Origin: Streptosporangium pseudovulgare
GTDB taxonomy: Bacteria; Actinomycetota; Actinomycetes; Streptosporangiales; Streptosporangiaceae
Reading direction: 5' to 3'
DNA: 64,000 bases
NCBI RefSeq assembly: GCF_014648055.1
Contig: NZ_BMQJ01000019.1
Coordinates: forward strand, 79,901 to 143,900
Shown: positions 46,295 through 55,629 of the stretch, piece after piece
Layout: each line of letters starts with the position of its first letter
Numbering within the stretch: position 1 is the stretch's first letter
Position numbers and translations under genes: made by a program
Notes under the pieces: generated by a model
Seen by the model: only the letters and a program-made list of their open reading frames with translations
Told to the model about the DNA's origin: nothing
Databases searched by the model: none

Positions 46295-46591
46295 GCGGTC
46301 CTCCGATTCCACGAGAAGACGTGATCCGTCCTCCTGGATTGCTGGACAGTTCACAGCGTGCCGGAGGCGGAGCGATCAAGTCACCGCAAACCACTTATGG
46401 CTTGGCAAAGGCGCACAGATGTGTATAAATACCAAATAAATAGCAGATATGCATGCATTTCGGACAGGTAGTACGGCGAGCCCGCATGCCGAGCCAGAGG
46501 GCGTGAACGCGGAAGAACCGTGGAGGGCCGCCGGAGGGCCGCGGAGGGCCCGGCCCGTACGCTGGCGGGGCATCCGAGCGAAGGGAAGACC

Positions 46592-46885
46592 ATGTTCCGC
46601 CACGTCGTGCTGTTCACCTGGTCCGAGACGGCCACCGAGGAGCAGAAGGCCGCGATCGCGACCGAGCTGGGCCGGCTCCCGGGGATCATCCCGGAGATCC
46701 GCGCCTACGCCATCGGAGCCGACGCGGGCGTGAACCCGGGCAACCACGAGTTCGCGGTCGTCGCGGACTTCGACAGCCTCGACGACTACCTGGTCTACCG
46801 CGACCACCCGGTCCACCAGGCGGTGATCGCCGAGCACATCAAGCCGATCCTGGCCTCACGGGCGGCCGTGCAGTACGTCGTCTGA
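46592..46885 (+). CDS. Dabb (stress-response A/B barrel) protein
   Basis: A 97-residue dimeric ferredoxin-like-fold protein. It begins FRHVVLFTW, contains GLRPGI-like (ELGRLPGIIPEIRAYAIGADAG) and PGNHEFAVVADFDSLDDYLVYRDHP, and ends in the HQAVIAEHIKPIL helix, which together mark the Dabb family. Members range from stress proteins to small aromatic-acid cyclases; here no reaction is assigned. The ATG follows AAGGGAAGA. It is flanked by an AT-rich stretch at 46380-46480. Confidence 0.9.
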   Translation: MFRHVVLFTWSETATEEQKAAIATELGRLPGIIPEIRAYAIGADAGVNPGNHEFAVVADFDSLDDYLVYRDHPVHQAVIAEHIKPILASRAAVQYVV

Positions 46886-46893
46886 CCGCGCCG

Positions 46894-47118
46894 TCACAGT
46901 TCCGGCGGGTGGTTCTCCCGGTGCATCAGGCGGCCCTCCGACGTCGCCCCGCGCCGGGGCGCCAGCACCACGCTCAGCACCACCCCGACGGCGCCGACGA
47001 TCATGAAGATCACCCCGATGACGTCGATGTGCACGTTGTCGCCGAGGACGTCGGGCTCGATGGCGAACCGGAGGATGGCGCCGATCGTGAGGAAGAAAAT
47101 GCTGACCCCGACACCCAT
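46894..47118 (-). CDS. DUF6458-type small membrane protein
   Basis: A 74-residue protein with two transmembrane segments (VSIFFLTIGAILRFAI and VIGVIFMIVGAVGVVLSVVL) separated by DVLGDNVHID, followed by a basic tail with HRENHPP. This is the layout of DUF6458, a family of unknown role found in actinobacteria. The ATG follows GGAGGG. It is convergent with the Dabb gene, with 8 bp between stop codons. Confidence 0.82.
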   Translation of the reverse strand: MGVGVSIFFLTIGAILRFAIEPDVLGDNVHIDVIGVIFMIVGAVGVVLSVVLAPRRGATSEGRLMHRENHPPEL

Positions 47119-47280
47119 CGGACCCTCCGGACACAGGTAGTGATCAGGCAAAGAGAGCGTCTGCGTTCCCTCATACCCCTTCCCGCGCGATCCCACCACC
47201 GGCGCGGTGCGCGCCCGCCCGGAAGGCCCGGGAACGGAGGACCGGAAAAGGCCCGGGGCGGAGGGTCCGGGAACGCGGAC

Positions 47281-47310
47281 GGGGGCGGTCCCGTGAGCGG
47301 GACCGCCCCC
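47281..47310. terminator. Hairpin after acyl-CoA dehydrogenase gene
   Basis: GGGGGCGGTCCCG and CGGGACCGCCCCC form a perfect 13-bp stem with a TGAG loop, 53 bp beyond the stop codon. Confidence 0.85.
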
Positions 47311-47362
47311 GTCACCGCCTGCCGCGGGAGCGGGGCGTCTTCGGAAGGCCGTGATCAGCGGA

Positions 47363-49186
47363 TCAGAAGGCCTCTTCGGGCAGCTCCATCAGGTCCTGGT
47401 CCGTCGCGGCGAGCACCCGGCGCTCGGCCGCGATGCGGGGCAGGACGGTCTGGGCGAAGAACGAGGCCGCCGAGACCTTCCCGGTGTAGAACGCCCTGTC
47501 CCGGTCGGACTCGCCGAGCGCCCTGAGGGCCACCTCGGCCTGGCGCAGCAGCAGCCAGCCGATCACCACGTCGCCCAGGGCGAGCAGGAACCGGGTGGTG
47601 TTGAGGCCGACCTTGTAGACCTCCTGCGGCGTCTCCAGCGAGGAGATCGCCCAGCCGGCCATCGTGTCGGCCATGGCCTTGACCTCGTCCGCGGCCTCGC
47701 CGAGGAGCTTGCGCTCCTCCTTGAGTCGGCCGTTGCCGGCGTCGGAGGCGGCGAACGCCTTGATGTCGCCGTACATCGTGCCGAGGGCGACGCCCTGGTT
47801 GCGCATGACCTTGCGGAAGAACAGGTCCATGCCCTGGATCGCGGTGGTGCCCTCGTAGAGGGAGTCGATCTTGGCGTCCCGGATGTACTGCTCGATCGGG
47901 TAGTCCTGCAGGTAGCCGGAGCCGCCCAGGGTCTGCAGCGAGCGGGCCAGCAGCTCGTAGGAGCGCTCGGAGCCGACGCCCTTGACCAGCGGGAGCAGCA
48001 GGTCGTTCATGGCCTCGGCGTGCTCGTCGCGGCGGCCCTCGAACCCGGCGATCTGCACGGCGTCCTGGTAGGTCGCGGTCAGCAGGACCAGCGCGCGCAT
48101 GCCCTCGGCGTACGACTTCTGGAGCATGAGCTCGCGGCGGACGTCCGGGTGGCGGATGATGGTCACGCGCGGGGCGGACTTGTCGGCCATCTGGGTGAGG
48201 TCGGAGCCCTGCACCCGCTGCCTGGCGTACTCCAGGGCGTTCAGGTAGCCGGTGGAGAGGGTGGCGATCGCCTTGGTGCCGACCATCATGCGGGCGTGCT
48301 CGATGATCATGAACATCTGCTTGATGCCCTGGTGCACGTCGCCGACCAGCGTGCCGACGGCCGGGTGCTTCTCGCCGAAGGTGAGCTCGCAGGTCGTGGA
48401 GACCTTCAGGCCCATCTTCTTCTCGACGTTGGTGACGTAGACGCCGTTGCGCTCGCCCAGCTCGCCGGTCGAAAGGTCCACGTGGTACTTCGGGACCAGG
48501 AACATCGACAGGCCCTTGGTGCCGACGCCGTGCCCCTCGGGACGGGCCAGCACGAGGTGGAAGATGTTGTCGGCCATGTCGTGCTCGGCGCTGGTGATGA
48601 AGCGCTTGACGCCCTCGATGTGCCAGGTGCCGTCGGGCTGCTGCACGGCCTTGGCGCGGCCGGCGCCCACGTCGGAGCCGGCGTCGGGCTCGGTGAGGAC
48701 CATCGTGGCGCCCCACTGGTGCTCGATGGCCAGCTCGGCGAAGCGCTTCTGGTCCTCGGTGCCGATCGTGTGCAGCACGTGGGCGAAGGCGGGGCCGCTG
48801 GAGTACATCCAGATGGCCGGGTTGGCGCCGAGCACCAGCTCGGCCAGCGCCCAGTTGACGCTGTTGGGCAGGCCGGGGCCGTTCAGCTCGGCGGGCAGGC
48901 CGAGGTTGGTCCAGCCGGCGTCACGGTAGGCGGCGAAGGACCTCTTGAAACCCTCCGGCATGGTGACGGTGCCGGAGGCCGGGTCGAACACCGGGGGCCT
49001 GCGGTCGCCCTCCTCGAAAGAGTCGGCCAGCACGCCGGAGGCGAGGCGGTTCACCTCGTCCAGGACGCTGCGCACGACGTCCTCGTCGATGTCGGCGAAC
49101 AGACCGCTGCCCAGGATGTCCCGGCGCCCGAACACTTCGAAGAGATTGAACTCCAGGTCACGGATGTTGCTCTTGTAGTGGCCCAT
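47363..49186 (-). CDS. Acyl-CoA dehydrogenase (FadE5-like, 607 aa)
   Basis: A 607-residue flavoenzyme of the long form, about 200 residues larger than medium-chain types, similar in size to mycobacterial FadE5. It introduces a double bond into acyl-CoA and passes electrons through ETF. The core carries [15 protein letters not shown] (FAD/substrate loop), [13 protein letters not shown], the [17 protein letters not shown] dimer stretch, and [12 protein letters not shown] with the conserved active-site region. The N-terminal helical domain (about 1-150) and the extra C-terminal domain (about 470-607) mark the long type. It stands alone with a terminator and may serve fatty-acid or branched acyl-CoA oxidation. 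Confidence 0.92.
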   Translation of the reverse strand: MGHYKSNIRDLEFNLFEVFGRRDILGSGLFADIDEDVVRSVLDEVNRLASGVLADSFEEGDRRPPVFDPASGTVTMPEGFKRSFAAYRDAGWTNLGLPAELNGPGLPNSVNWALAELVLGANPAIWMYSSGPAFAHVLHTIGTEDQKRFAELAIEHQWGATMVLTEPDAGSDVGAGRAKAVQQPDGTWHIEGVKRFITSAEHDMADNIFHLVLARPEGHGVGTKGLSMFLVPKYHVDLSTGELGERNGVYVTNVEKKMGLKVSTTCELTFGEKHPAVGTLVGDVHQGIKQMFMIIEHARMMVGTKAIATLSTGYLNALEYARQRVQGSDLTQMADKSAPRVTIIRHPDVRRELMLQKSYAEGMRALVLLTATYQDAVQIAGFEGRRDEHAEAMNDLLLPLVKGVGSERSYELLARSLQTLGGSGYLQDYPIEQYIRDAKIDSLYEGTTAIQGMDLFFRKVMRNQGVALGTMYGDIKAFAASDAGNGRLKEERKLLGEAADEVKAMADTMAGWAISSLETPQEVYKVGLNTTRFLLALGDVVIGWLLLRQAEVALRALGESDRDRAFYTGKVSAASFFAQTVLPRIAAERRVLAATDQDLMELPEEAF

Positions 49187-49378
49187 GGGGTCGGCTCCTT
49201 CACACGGGTGAACCGGGACGCTTGCATACTCGCCAGTAACCTTACCGACAATGCTACCCGCGAGTAACCCCTAAAAAACGGCAATGATGGGACGTTTGTC
49301 ACACATCCTGGGGAGACCCTTTACCCGGGGGACCTTCCGAGCTCCGCCCTGCCGGAAGCGCCGCCGTACTGTCGGGAC

Positions 49379-50233
49379 ATGACGAAGTCGTACGGCGGGA
49401 CGGGCGGGCGGGAACCGGCGGGCGAGCCGCCGGTGGACGGGCGGCCGGTGGACGGGCGGTGGCGCGCCGACCTCGCGCGGTGGGACATCCCCGAGCACAT
49501 CCTCAGACGGGCCCCGGTGAGCCCCTGGGGACACTCCCCGGCGCGGTTCGCCCAGCGCACCGAGCACGCGCTCGCCGTCCCCGAAGGCCCGTCCCTGGCC
49601 AGGATCGCCGAGGCGCTGCCCGCCGCGGGGAGCGTGCTCGACGTCGGCGCCGGCACCGGGGCGGCCTCGCTGCCGCTGGCCGGCCGCCTGGGGGAACTGG
49701 TCGCGGTGGACGTCTCCGCCGGGATGCTGGCCGAGCTGACACCCCGGGCCGAACGACTCGGCGTCCCGGTCCGGACGGTGCCGGGCCGCTGGCCCGACGT
49801 GGCCGACCGCACCCCGGTGGCCGACGTCGCGGTCGCCGCCCACGTCGTCTACAACGTGCCCGACCTGGCCGCGTTCCTGGCCGAGCTGACCGGCCACGCC
49901 CGGCGCCGGGTCGTCCTGGAGCTCACCGAGCACCACCCGATGAGCTGGCTCACCCCGCTGTGGCGGCACTTCCACGGCCTGCCCCGCCCCGCCCGGCCGA
50001 CGGCGCACGACCTGATCGCCGTCGCCGGGGCGCTCGGTCACGAGGTCCGCCACGAGTCCCACGCGGCTCCGCTGCCCCGCTACGCGTCGCTGGACGAGCT
50101 CGCCGAAAGCGCCTGCCGGCGGCTCTGCCTCGCCCCTGACCGGATGGGGGAGGTCGCCGGGGCCGCCGTCGCCCTGGGCATGTGGCCGCTCCCGCGCGAG
50201 CGGTGGTTCACGGTCTGGTGGGAGACGGTCTGA
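49379..50233 (+). CDS. Class I SAM-dependent methyltransferase
   Basis: A 284-residue methyltransferase. The SAM-binding loop is VLDVGAGTGA (86-95), the acidic residue after beta-2 lies in VAVDVSAGML, and VAAHVVYNVPDLAAFLAEL follows as beta-4 and helix. A C-terminal helical lid contains the Trp-rich end FTVWWETV. Target unknown. There is no ribosome-binding site; a TACTGT box ends 6 nt before the ATG, so the mRNA should be leaderless. The N-terminal 28 residues are disordered. Confidence 0.88.
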   Translation: MTKSYGGTGGREPAGEPPVDGRPVDGRWRADLARWDIPEHILRRAPVSPWGHSPARFAQRTEHALAVPEGPSLARIAEALPAAGSVLDVGAGTGAASLPLAGRLGELVAVDVSAGMLAELTPRAERLGVPVRTVPGRWPDVADRTPVADVAVAAHVVYNVPDLAAFLAELTGHARRRVVLELTEHHPMSWLTPLWRHFHGLPRPARPTAHDLIAVAGALGHEVRHESHAAPLPRYASLDELAESACRRLCLAPDRMGEVAGAAVALGMWPLPRERWFTVWWETV

Positions 50234-50340
50234 CGGCCGCGCCGGGCCGCCCGCGGTACGGCGGGGCCGTCGTCCCGGCCGGTACGGCGAGTGCCCGCGC
50301 CTGGCCCCGGTACCCGGCTCCGGCGCGCCGCGTAACCTGC

Positions 50341-50370
50341 TTGACGGCTTAGGCGGTGTCGCGGTTAGGT
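50341..50370 (+). promoter_or_regulatory. Promoter for VOC-family gene
   Basis: TTGACG (50341-50346), an 18-nt spacer and TTAGGT (50365-50370). The predicted start of transcription falls at or next to the ATG at 50378, so the message is probably leaderless. Confidence 0.6.
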
Positions 50371-50377
50371 GTGGGGC

Positions 50378-50746
50378 ATGATTGAGATCCCCTATGTGAC
50401 CTTCGACTGCGCCGAGCCGTACGAGCTGGCGACCTTCTGGAGCCAGGCCACCGGGTGGCCGATCCACCCGGACGGCAGCGCCGGCGACGACGAAGTCCTC
50501 GTGCAGGGCACGCCCAGCCTGCTGTTCATCAAGGTCCCCGAGGGCAAGACGGTCAAGAACCGCGTCCACCTGGACGTCACCGGGGCCGACGGCACCACCC
50601 GCGAGGAGGAGGTGGAGCGGCTGGTGAAGCTCGGCGCCACGGTCCACGACGACCGGCGCGCCCCCGACGGCAGGGGCTGGGTGACCATGCTCGACCCCGA
50701 GGGCAACGAGTTCTGCGTCTGCCGCGCCGAGTACGAGAGGTCCTGA
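50378..50746 (+). CDS. VOC superfamily (glyoxalase-like) protein
   Basis: A 122-residue single-domain VOC-fold protein. The first half has the segment YVTFDCAEPYELATFWSQATGWPIHPDG and the second half VHLDVTGADG and the end MLDPEGNEFCVC, the latter matching the usual DPEGN glutamate site. Members include metal-dependent isomerases, dioxygenases and resistance proteins; here a function is not evident and the metal ligands are only partly clear. A promoter motif directly abuts the ATG. Confidence 0.87.
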   Translation: MIEIPYVTFDCAEPYELATFWSQATGWPIHPDGSAGDDEVLVQGTPSLLFIKVPEGKTVKNRVHLDVTGADGTTREEEVERLVKLGATVHDDRRAPDGRGWVTMLDPEGNEFCVCRAEYERS

Positions 50747-50868
50747 CACCGGTCCCGCGGCACGCGCGACGGCCCGGAATGCGCGACGGCCCGGGGTCTC
50801 AAGGGCGGCCGGTCCCCGCACGGCGGCGGGTCTTGCCGGAATGATGTTCGCTCAGGAATGCTGCGGTC

Positions 50869-51360
50869 ATGAGCCCCCCGAGCGCGTCCGTGAGCATCCA
50901 TGTCTCGGCGCCGCCCGAGACGGTCTACGAGCTCGTCACCGATGTCACGGACATGAGCGGCTGGAACGTCGAGTGCGGGAGCGCCGAATGGGTCGGCCCG
51001 ATCCGCGAGCCGCGGCCCGGCGCGAGGTTCCGCGGGCGCGACAGGAACGGCCGGCGGCGGTGGGCCACGCTCTGCACGGTCACCGTCGCCGACCCCCACC
51101 GGGTCTTCGCCTACGGAGTCCGCGCGGGCGGCCTGCTGGACGTGGCGATCCGGCGCTTCGAGATCACTCCCTCCGGGACCGGCTGCCACGTGGAGCAGAG
51201 CACCTGGGACACCCGTGGCCCGGTCATGCGCCTGCTGGGCGGGTTCGTCTCCGGTGTCCGCGACCGGGCCGCCCGCGACCGGGCCGACATGCTGCGGACC
51301 CTGGAGCGCCTGAAGGCGGCGGCGGAGGCGGTGGGCGCGCCGCCGTCCACCGGCGGTTGA
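50869..51360 (+). CDS. SRPBCC (START-like) family protein
   Basis: A 163-residue protein with a helix-grip fold. It begins ASVSIHVSAPPETVYELVTDVTDMSGWN, typical of polyketide-cyclase/SRPBCC proteins, and continues VGPIREPRPGARFRGRDRNG and a C-terminal helix RAARDRADMLRTLERLK. Such proteins bind hydrophobic ligands or act as cyclases; no role is assigned. The ATG is preceded by a weak site. It is followed by an unrelated small membrane gene on the opposite strand. Confidence 0.87.
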   Translation: MSPPSASVSIHVSAPPETVYELVTDVTDMSGWNVECGSAEWVGPIREPRPGARFRGRDRNGRRRWATLCTVTVADPHRVFAYGVRAGGLLDVAIRRFEITPSGTGCHVEQSTWDTRGPVMRLLGGFVSGVRDRAARDRADMLRTLERLKAAAEAVGAPPSTGG

Positions 51361-51440
51361 GCGCTTCCCGCTCGCCACGAGGACCGGGCGGACCTGACAG
51401 GCCGGACGGGCCGGACGGATCCGACCGGGCGAGCCGGCGG

Positions 51441-51484
51441 GCCGTACCGGGAAGGCCGGCGAGCCGTACCGGGAAGGCCGGCGG
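51441..51484. repeat. 22-bp tandem duplication
   Basis: Two nearly identical 22-bp units, GCCGTACCGGGAAGGCCGG onward, differ only at their last base. Confidence 0.9.
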
Positions 51485-51511
51485 CCGGGTGCGGTGGGGA
51501 CGCGCCCGCGC

Positions 51512-51985
51512 TCAGCCGCCGTACGGCAGGGAGCGGTGCTCGCGGCCCCGTCCCCGGAAGACCAGGGCCAGGAACGCGGTGATCAGGTACACCGCGACGC
51601 CGCCCTGGAGCGCGTCGAACGCCGCGCCGAACACGCCCTCGCCGTCCACGACGAGCTGGACCGGATACATGAGCGCGGCGGCCCCGAGCGCCGGGTAGAG
51701 CGAGAAACGCCAGGGGTGGCGCAGGGCCCAGAGCCGGGCCTGCCGGGTCACCCGGTCGCCCCTCTCGGGCCTGGAGACCGCGCCGACGGCGGTGACCAGG
51801 CTGAACAGGACGATGCCCAGCGACAGCGCCCAGGTCAGGTCGGCGCTTCCCGGCAGGATCACGCCGAGGCCGAAGCTGACGGCCGCGGCGGTGCCGCCGG
51901 TCACCGCGGCGGCCTTCCAGGGCGCGCCGTGCAGGGCGGCTCCGGCGAGTGAGATCTCGTCACGTCGAGTCAGTTCGTTGCTCAT
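51512..51985 (-). CDS. Predicted membrane protein, four segments
   Basis: A 157-residue protein with four hydrophobic helices (for example VSFGLGVILP, LGIVLFSLVTAVGAV, LYPALGAAALMY and GVAVYLITAFLALV) and a basic loop of RRERGDRVTRQARL type. No catalytic motif is visible and I do not recognise a family. The ATG at 51985 has a weak GGGTG upstream. It lies between the SRPBCC and GNAT genes with no clear partner. Confidence 0.6.
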   Translation of the reverse strand: MSNELTRRDEISLAGAALHGAPWKAAAVTGGTAAAVSFGLGVILPGSADLTWALSLGIVLFSLVTAVGAVSRPERGDRVTRQARLWALRHPWRFSLYPALGAAALMYPVQLVVDGEGVFGAAFDALQGGVAVYLITAFLALVFRGRGREHRSLPYGG

Positions 51986-52143
51986 GCACCCAGGGTGCCT
52001 CCCGAGTCCCCCTGCCCGCATCGGGGAGAGACCCTGATTTCGACCCTGACCCCGCGCCCTGCGCCTTCGCGCTCCGCCCCCGCGGGCTCATGCCCCCGTA
52101 CCCTGCGGATTCGCCGGATTCCCGACCCGGTAGGTTGATCGCC

Positions 52144-52593
52144 ATGTCCGTGGAATTCCGCCTCGCCCGGCCCGGCGACCTGCCGGCCATCGTGTCCCTG
52201 ATCGCCGACGACGCCATCGCGGCCGCCCGCACCGGCGAGCTCGGCGAGGAGCACCGCGCCGCCTTCGACGCCATCGAGGCCGACCCCGGCAACGAGCTCG
52301 TCGTCGCCGAGCTGGACGGCGAGGTGGTGGGCACCATGCAGCTCACCTACATCCCCGGCATCTCCCGGCGCGGCGCCCTGCGGCTGCAGATCGAGGCGGT
52401 CCGCGTCGCGGCTCCGCTGCGCGGCCGGGGGCTGGGCCGCCGGATGATGGAGTGGGCCGTCGAGCGGGGCCGCGCCCGCGGCTGCGCGCTGGTCCAGCTC
52501 ACCACCGACAAGACACGCAAGGACGCCCACCGGTTCTACGACTCGCTCGGCTTCGTCGCCTCCCACGAGGGATACAAGCTCGCCCTGAGTTGA
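52144..52593 (+). CDS. GNAT family N-acetyltransferase
   Basis: A 149-residue acetyltransferase. The acetyl-CoA-binding motif A is IEAVRVAAPLRGRGLGRRMM (about 89-108) with the RGRGLG loop, and motif B is DAHRFYDSLGF near 130. It transfers acetyl from acetyl-CoA to an amine or alcohol that cannot be identified. A TTG 9 nt upstream is in frame, but the ATG gives the normal family start. Confidence 0.92.
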   Translation: MSVEFRLARPGDLPAIVSLIADDAIAAARTGELGEEHRAAFDAIEADPGNELVVAELDGEVVGTMQLTYIPGISRRGALRLQIEAVRVAAPLRGRGLGRRMMEWAVERGRARGCALVQLTTDKTRKDAHRFYDSLGFVASHEGYKLALS

Positions 52594-52644
52594 TCGTTAT
52601 CCTCGTCCCCACCGCTAACGACACGAGCCGACGGGACGGGCGAT

Positions 52645-53448
52645 ATGAGACGACACGCGTTGGGGCTGGGTGCCCTGGCCATGCTGCTGGCGGCCTGCGG
52701 CGGGAACACCGGCGACCCGGAGGCGGCCCCGGCCGCCACCACGAGCGCCGCCGCGAGCGCCACGGAGAGCGCCGCGGCGAGCCCGACCCCGGCCGGCCCG
52801 CCGACCCCGAACTCCAGCCCCAGCCCCACCGGGGAGAACATCGCCGGCTGCGTCACCGCGGACATGGGCGAGATCTTCAAGTACACCCGGGACAGCACCG
52901 CCACCAAGGGCGTGATCATGGGCAAGGGGAAGGTCGGCGCGGTCGTCTCCTACGAGCGCCGCGGCACCGTGTGCGACTGGCTGCCGCTGGCCGAGCGGCT
53001 GGTCGCCGAGGGCCGCCGCGTCCTGCTGTTCGACCGCAACGACGTGGTGAACCCCGAGAAGGACACCGTGGAGATGGCCCGGCGGCTGCACGACGCGGGC
53101 GTCGAGAAGGTGTTCCTGATCGGCGGCTCGATGGGCGCGCGGCAGTCCGTGCTCGCGGCCGGCCGGCTGAAGTTCCCGGTGGCCGGGGTCATCAGCGTCT
53201 CCGGCGGCACGACCCAGCCCGGGGACGTCACCGCCCTCAAGGCGCCCTTCCTCCAGGTCACCGCCGACGAGGACTCGACCGCCCCGCTCGAACTGGCGCA
53301 GGCCGTCTACCAGGAGGCGAAGAAATCGGCCGACCGCCAGCTCCTCGTGCTGAACGGCCGGGAGCACGCCAGCGCCCTGTTCACCGCCGGGCAGAGCGAC
53401 AAGGCGCTCCAGGCGATCACGGCGTTCGTCACGAAGCACTCGGGCTGA
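52645..53448 (+). CDS. Alpha/beta-hydrolase-like lipoprotein
   Basis: A 267-residue lipoprotein. The signal peptide ends in the lipobox LLAAC (Cys18), followed by an Ala/Ser/Thr/Pro-rich tether to about residue 65. The globular part has the shape of an alpha/beta hydrolase with the nucleophile elbow GGSMGA (Ser near 163) and VISVSGG, then ADEDSTAP where the acid residue is expected and GREHASAL with a His. The substrate is unknown. The stop lies inside the 3' end of the convergent oxidoreductase gene, an overlap of 20 bp. Confidence 0.85.
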   Translation: MRRHALGLGALAMLLAACGGNTGDPEAAPAATTSAAASATESAAASPTPAGPPTPNSSPSPTGENIAGCVTADMGEIFKYTRDSTATKGVIMGKGKVGAVVSYERRGTVCDWLPLAERLVAEGRRVLLFDRNDVVNPEKDTVEMARRLHDAGVEKVFLIGGSMGARQSVLAAGRLKFPVAGVISVSGGTTQPGDVTALKAPFLQVTADEDSTAPLELAQAVYQEAKKSADRQLLVLNGREHASALFTAGQSDKALQAITAFVTKHSG

Positions 53449-55450
53449 TCTCGACCAGGTTGTCGTGGTAGACGGCGCCCCTGCCCAGGTCGGCGTCGCG
53501 CGCCTCCACCGCGGCGTTCACCGTCGAGCCTCCGGCGCTCAACTTGCGCCAGTGGCCCTTGGTGGCGGCCACCACGCCGGGCCGTACCCGGTCGCTGATC
53601 TCCACCACGGCCTCGAACCCGCCGACGTCGTTGAACACCCGGGCCCGCTGCCCGTCGACGAGCCCCCGCGGTCCGGCGTCGGCCGGGTTGACCAGGACCC
53701 GGGGGCCCCGGGAGCGCCGCAGCAGCTCGGGGTTGTTGCCGAAGGTGCTGTTCAGGAACATGTGCGCGGCCGGGGTGACCAGCGTCAGCGGGTACGGCCC
53801 CTCGGCGGCCGAGGCCGTGCGCGGGGGGACGTAGGCGGGTCCGGAGCCGAACCGGAGCCTCCCCGAGGGGGTGGGGAAGCCGTCGGCGAACGGCGTGAAC
53901 GGCCGCGGCACGTTCAGCCGGGCCCACCCCTCCTTGCGCAGCCGGTCCACCGTGATCCCGGCCAGCGACGGGTGGCCGGAGGACAGAAGCTGCTCGGCCA
54001 GCTCAAGGTCGGAGTCGTACAGCGACGGCTCGGTCAGGCCCATGTGCCGGGCCAGCCGGCGGAACGTCTCCATCGTCGACAGGCACTCGCCCGGCGGCGG
54101 GACGGCGGGCTCGTTCCACATCAGGTACATGTGCCCGTAGCCGGCGTGCAGGTCGGTGTGCTCGATCTGCATGGTCGCGGGCAGCACGATGTCGGCGTAG
54201 TCGACGGTGTCGGTGGGGAAGTGCTCCATCACGACCGTGAACAGGTCCTCGCGCAGCAGCCGCTCGCGGATGCGGTTCTGGTCGGAGGTGGAGGCCATCG
54301 GATTGGCGCCGTAGACCCACAGGCACTTCACCGACTCGTCCAGCTCGTCGGCCAGCCGGGTCATCGTCCGCCGCCGCACCGGCCGGGCGAGCAGGTCGTC
54401 GCGGGTGTCGATGTTCAGGTGGATGTATCCGCTGGTGGAGTAGGCGACCCCGCCGCCGGGACGGCGCCAGTCGCCGGTCACCGCCGGGATGGCGGCGATC
54501 GCGCGCAGCGCGGCGCCGCCGCCGGCGTGCCGCTGGATGCCCATCGTGGCCCGGATGCCGGTGGGCCGGGTGCGCGCCAGCCGCAGCCCCAGGGCCCGGA
54601 TGTCCGACTCGGGCAGCCCGGTGATCTCCGCGACCAGCTCCGGGGGGTGGCGGAGGATCTCCTCGCGGAAGCCCTCCCAGCCCTCGGTGTGCCGGGCGAG
54701 GTAGTCGCGGTCCTCCGCGCCCTCGGCGAGGACCACGTTCAGCAGCCCCAGCGCCAGCGCCGCGTCGGTGCCGGGCCGGATCGGCAGGTACTCGTCGGCC
54801 TGGTCGGCGGTGCGGGTGCGGATCGGGTCGATCGCGACCACGTGCGCCCCGTCCGCGCGGGCGTCCTGGATGAACTTCCACAGGTGGTGGCCGCTGGTCA
54901 GCGTGTTGGTGCCCCACAGCAGGATCAGCTTCGACAGCGCGAACGTCTCGGGGTCCATCCCGCCGGGCGTGCCGTTGATCTCGGTGAGGCCGGCGTTGCC
55001 GGCGGCCGAGCAGATGTTCGCGACGTGCCGGGAGGCGCCCAGCACGTTCCAGAACCGGCGCCCCGCCTCGCCCTCGACACCCTGGATGTAGCCGAGCGTG
55101 CCGGTGCCCTGGTACGGCCAGATCGCCTCGCCGCCGTGCTCGTCGACGATCCGGCGCAGCCGTACGGAGATCTCCTCCAGGGCCTCGTCCCAGGTGATCC
55201 GCTCGAACTCCCCCGATCCCTTGGGACCGGTACGGCGCAGCGGGGAAAGGATGCGTTCGGGCGACTTCACCTGCTCCAGGTAGCGGTTGACCTTCACGCA
55301 GAGCGCGCCCCGGGTGTAGGGCTGGTCGGGGTTGCCCCGCATCCCGACGGCCTCGCCGTCCCGCACCGTCACGACCCATGAGCACGTGTCGGGGCAGTCC
55401 AGCGGACATGCCCCCAGAACACGCAGTTCACCCATATCACCCAGCGACAT
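53429..55450 (-). CDS. Molybdopterin-dependent oxidoreductase
   Basis: A 673-residue single-polypeptide enzyme of the DMSO-reductase superfamily, with an N-terminal [4Fe-4S] domain: Cys15, Cys19, Cys23 (CPLDCPDTC) and Cys51. The bis-MGD domain has FWNVLGASRHVANICSAAGN near 150, where the Mo ligand is expected, and PGTDAALALGLL, a molybdopterin contact. The C-terminal dinucleotide-binding domain begins near 570. No Tat signal, so it works in the cytoplasm. No partner subunits are nearby. Natural substrate unknown; formate dehydrogenase-like or biotin-sulfoxide-reductase-like roles are possible. Confidence 0.92.
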   Translation of the reverse strand: MSLGDMGELRVLGACPLDCPDTCSWVVTVRDGEAVGMRGNPDQPYTRGALCVKVNRYLEQVKSPERILSPLRRTGPKGSGEFERITWDEALEEISVRLRRIVDEHGGEAIWPYQGTGTLGYIQGVEGEAGRRFWNVLGASRHVANICSAAGNAGLTEINGTPGGMDPETFALSKLILLWGTNTLTSGHHLWKFIQDARADGAHVVAIDPIRTRTADQADEYLPIRPGTDAALALGLLNVVLAEGAEDRDYLARHTEGWEGFREEILRHPPELVAEITGLPESDIRALGLRLARTRPTGIRATMGIQRHAGGGAALRAIAAIPAVTGDWRRPGGGVAYSTSGYIHLNIDTRDDLLARPVRRRTMTRLADELDESVKCLWVYGANPMASTSDQNRIRERLLREDLFTVVMEHFPTDTVDYADIVLPATMQIEHTDLHAGYGHMYLMWNEPAVPPPGECLSTMETFRRLARHMGLTEPSLYDSDLELAEQLLSSGHPSLAGITVDRLRKEGWARLNVPRPFTPFADGFPTPSGRLRFGSGPAYVPPRTASAAEGPYPLTLVTPAAHMFLNSTFGNNPELLRRSRGPRVLVNPADAGPRGLVDGQRARVFNDVGGFEAVVEISDRVRPGVVAATKGHWRKLSAGGSTVNAAVEARDADLGRGAVYHDNLVEISPSAS

Positions 55451-55629
55451 GGCTCCGACTTTAGCCGCGGACGCAGAAGGGGGGTACGGCCGGCGTGGCC
55501 GTACCCCCCTGCCCCTCCCGGGTCATCCCGGGGCGCCCTCGCGGGCCACCCCGGGACACCCCTGCGCGTCACCCGGGGACACCCGGAGCTCCGGGACGCC
55601 CGGACACGTCATCCGGACGCCCCCGCGGG

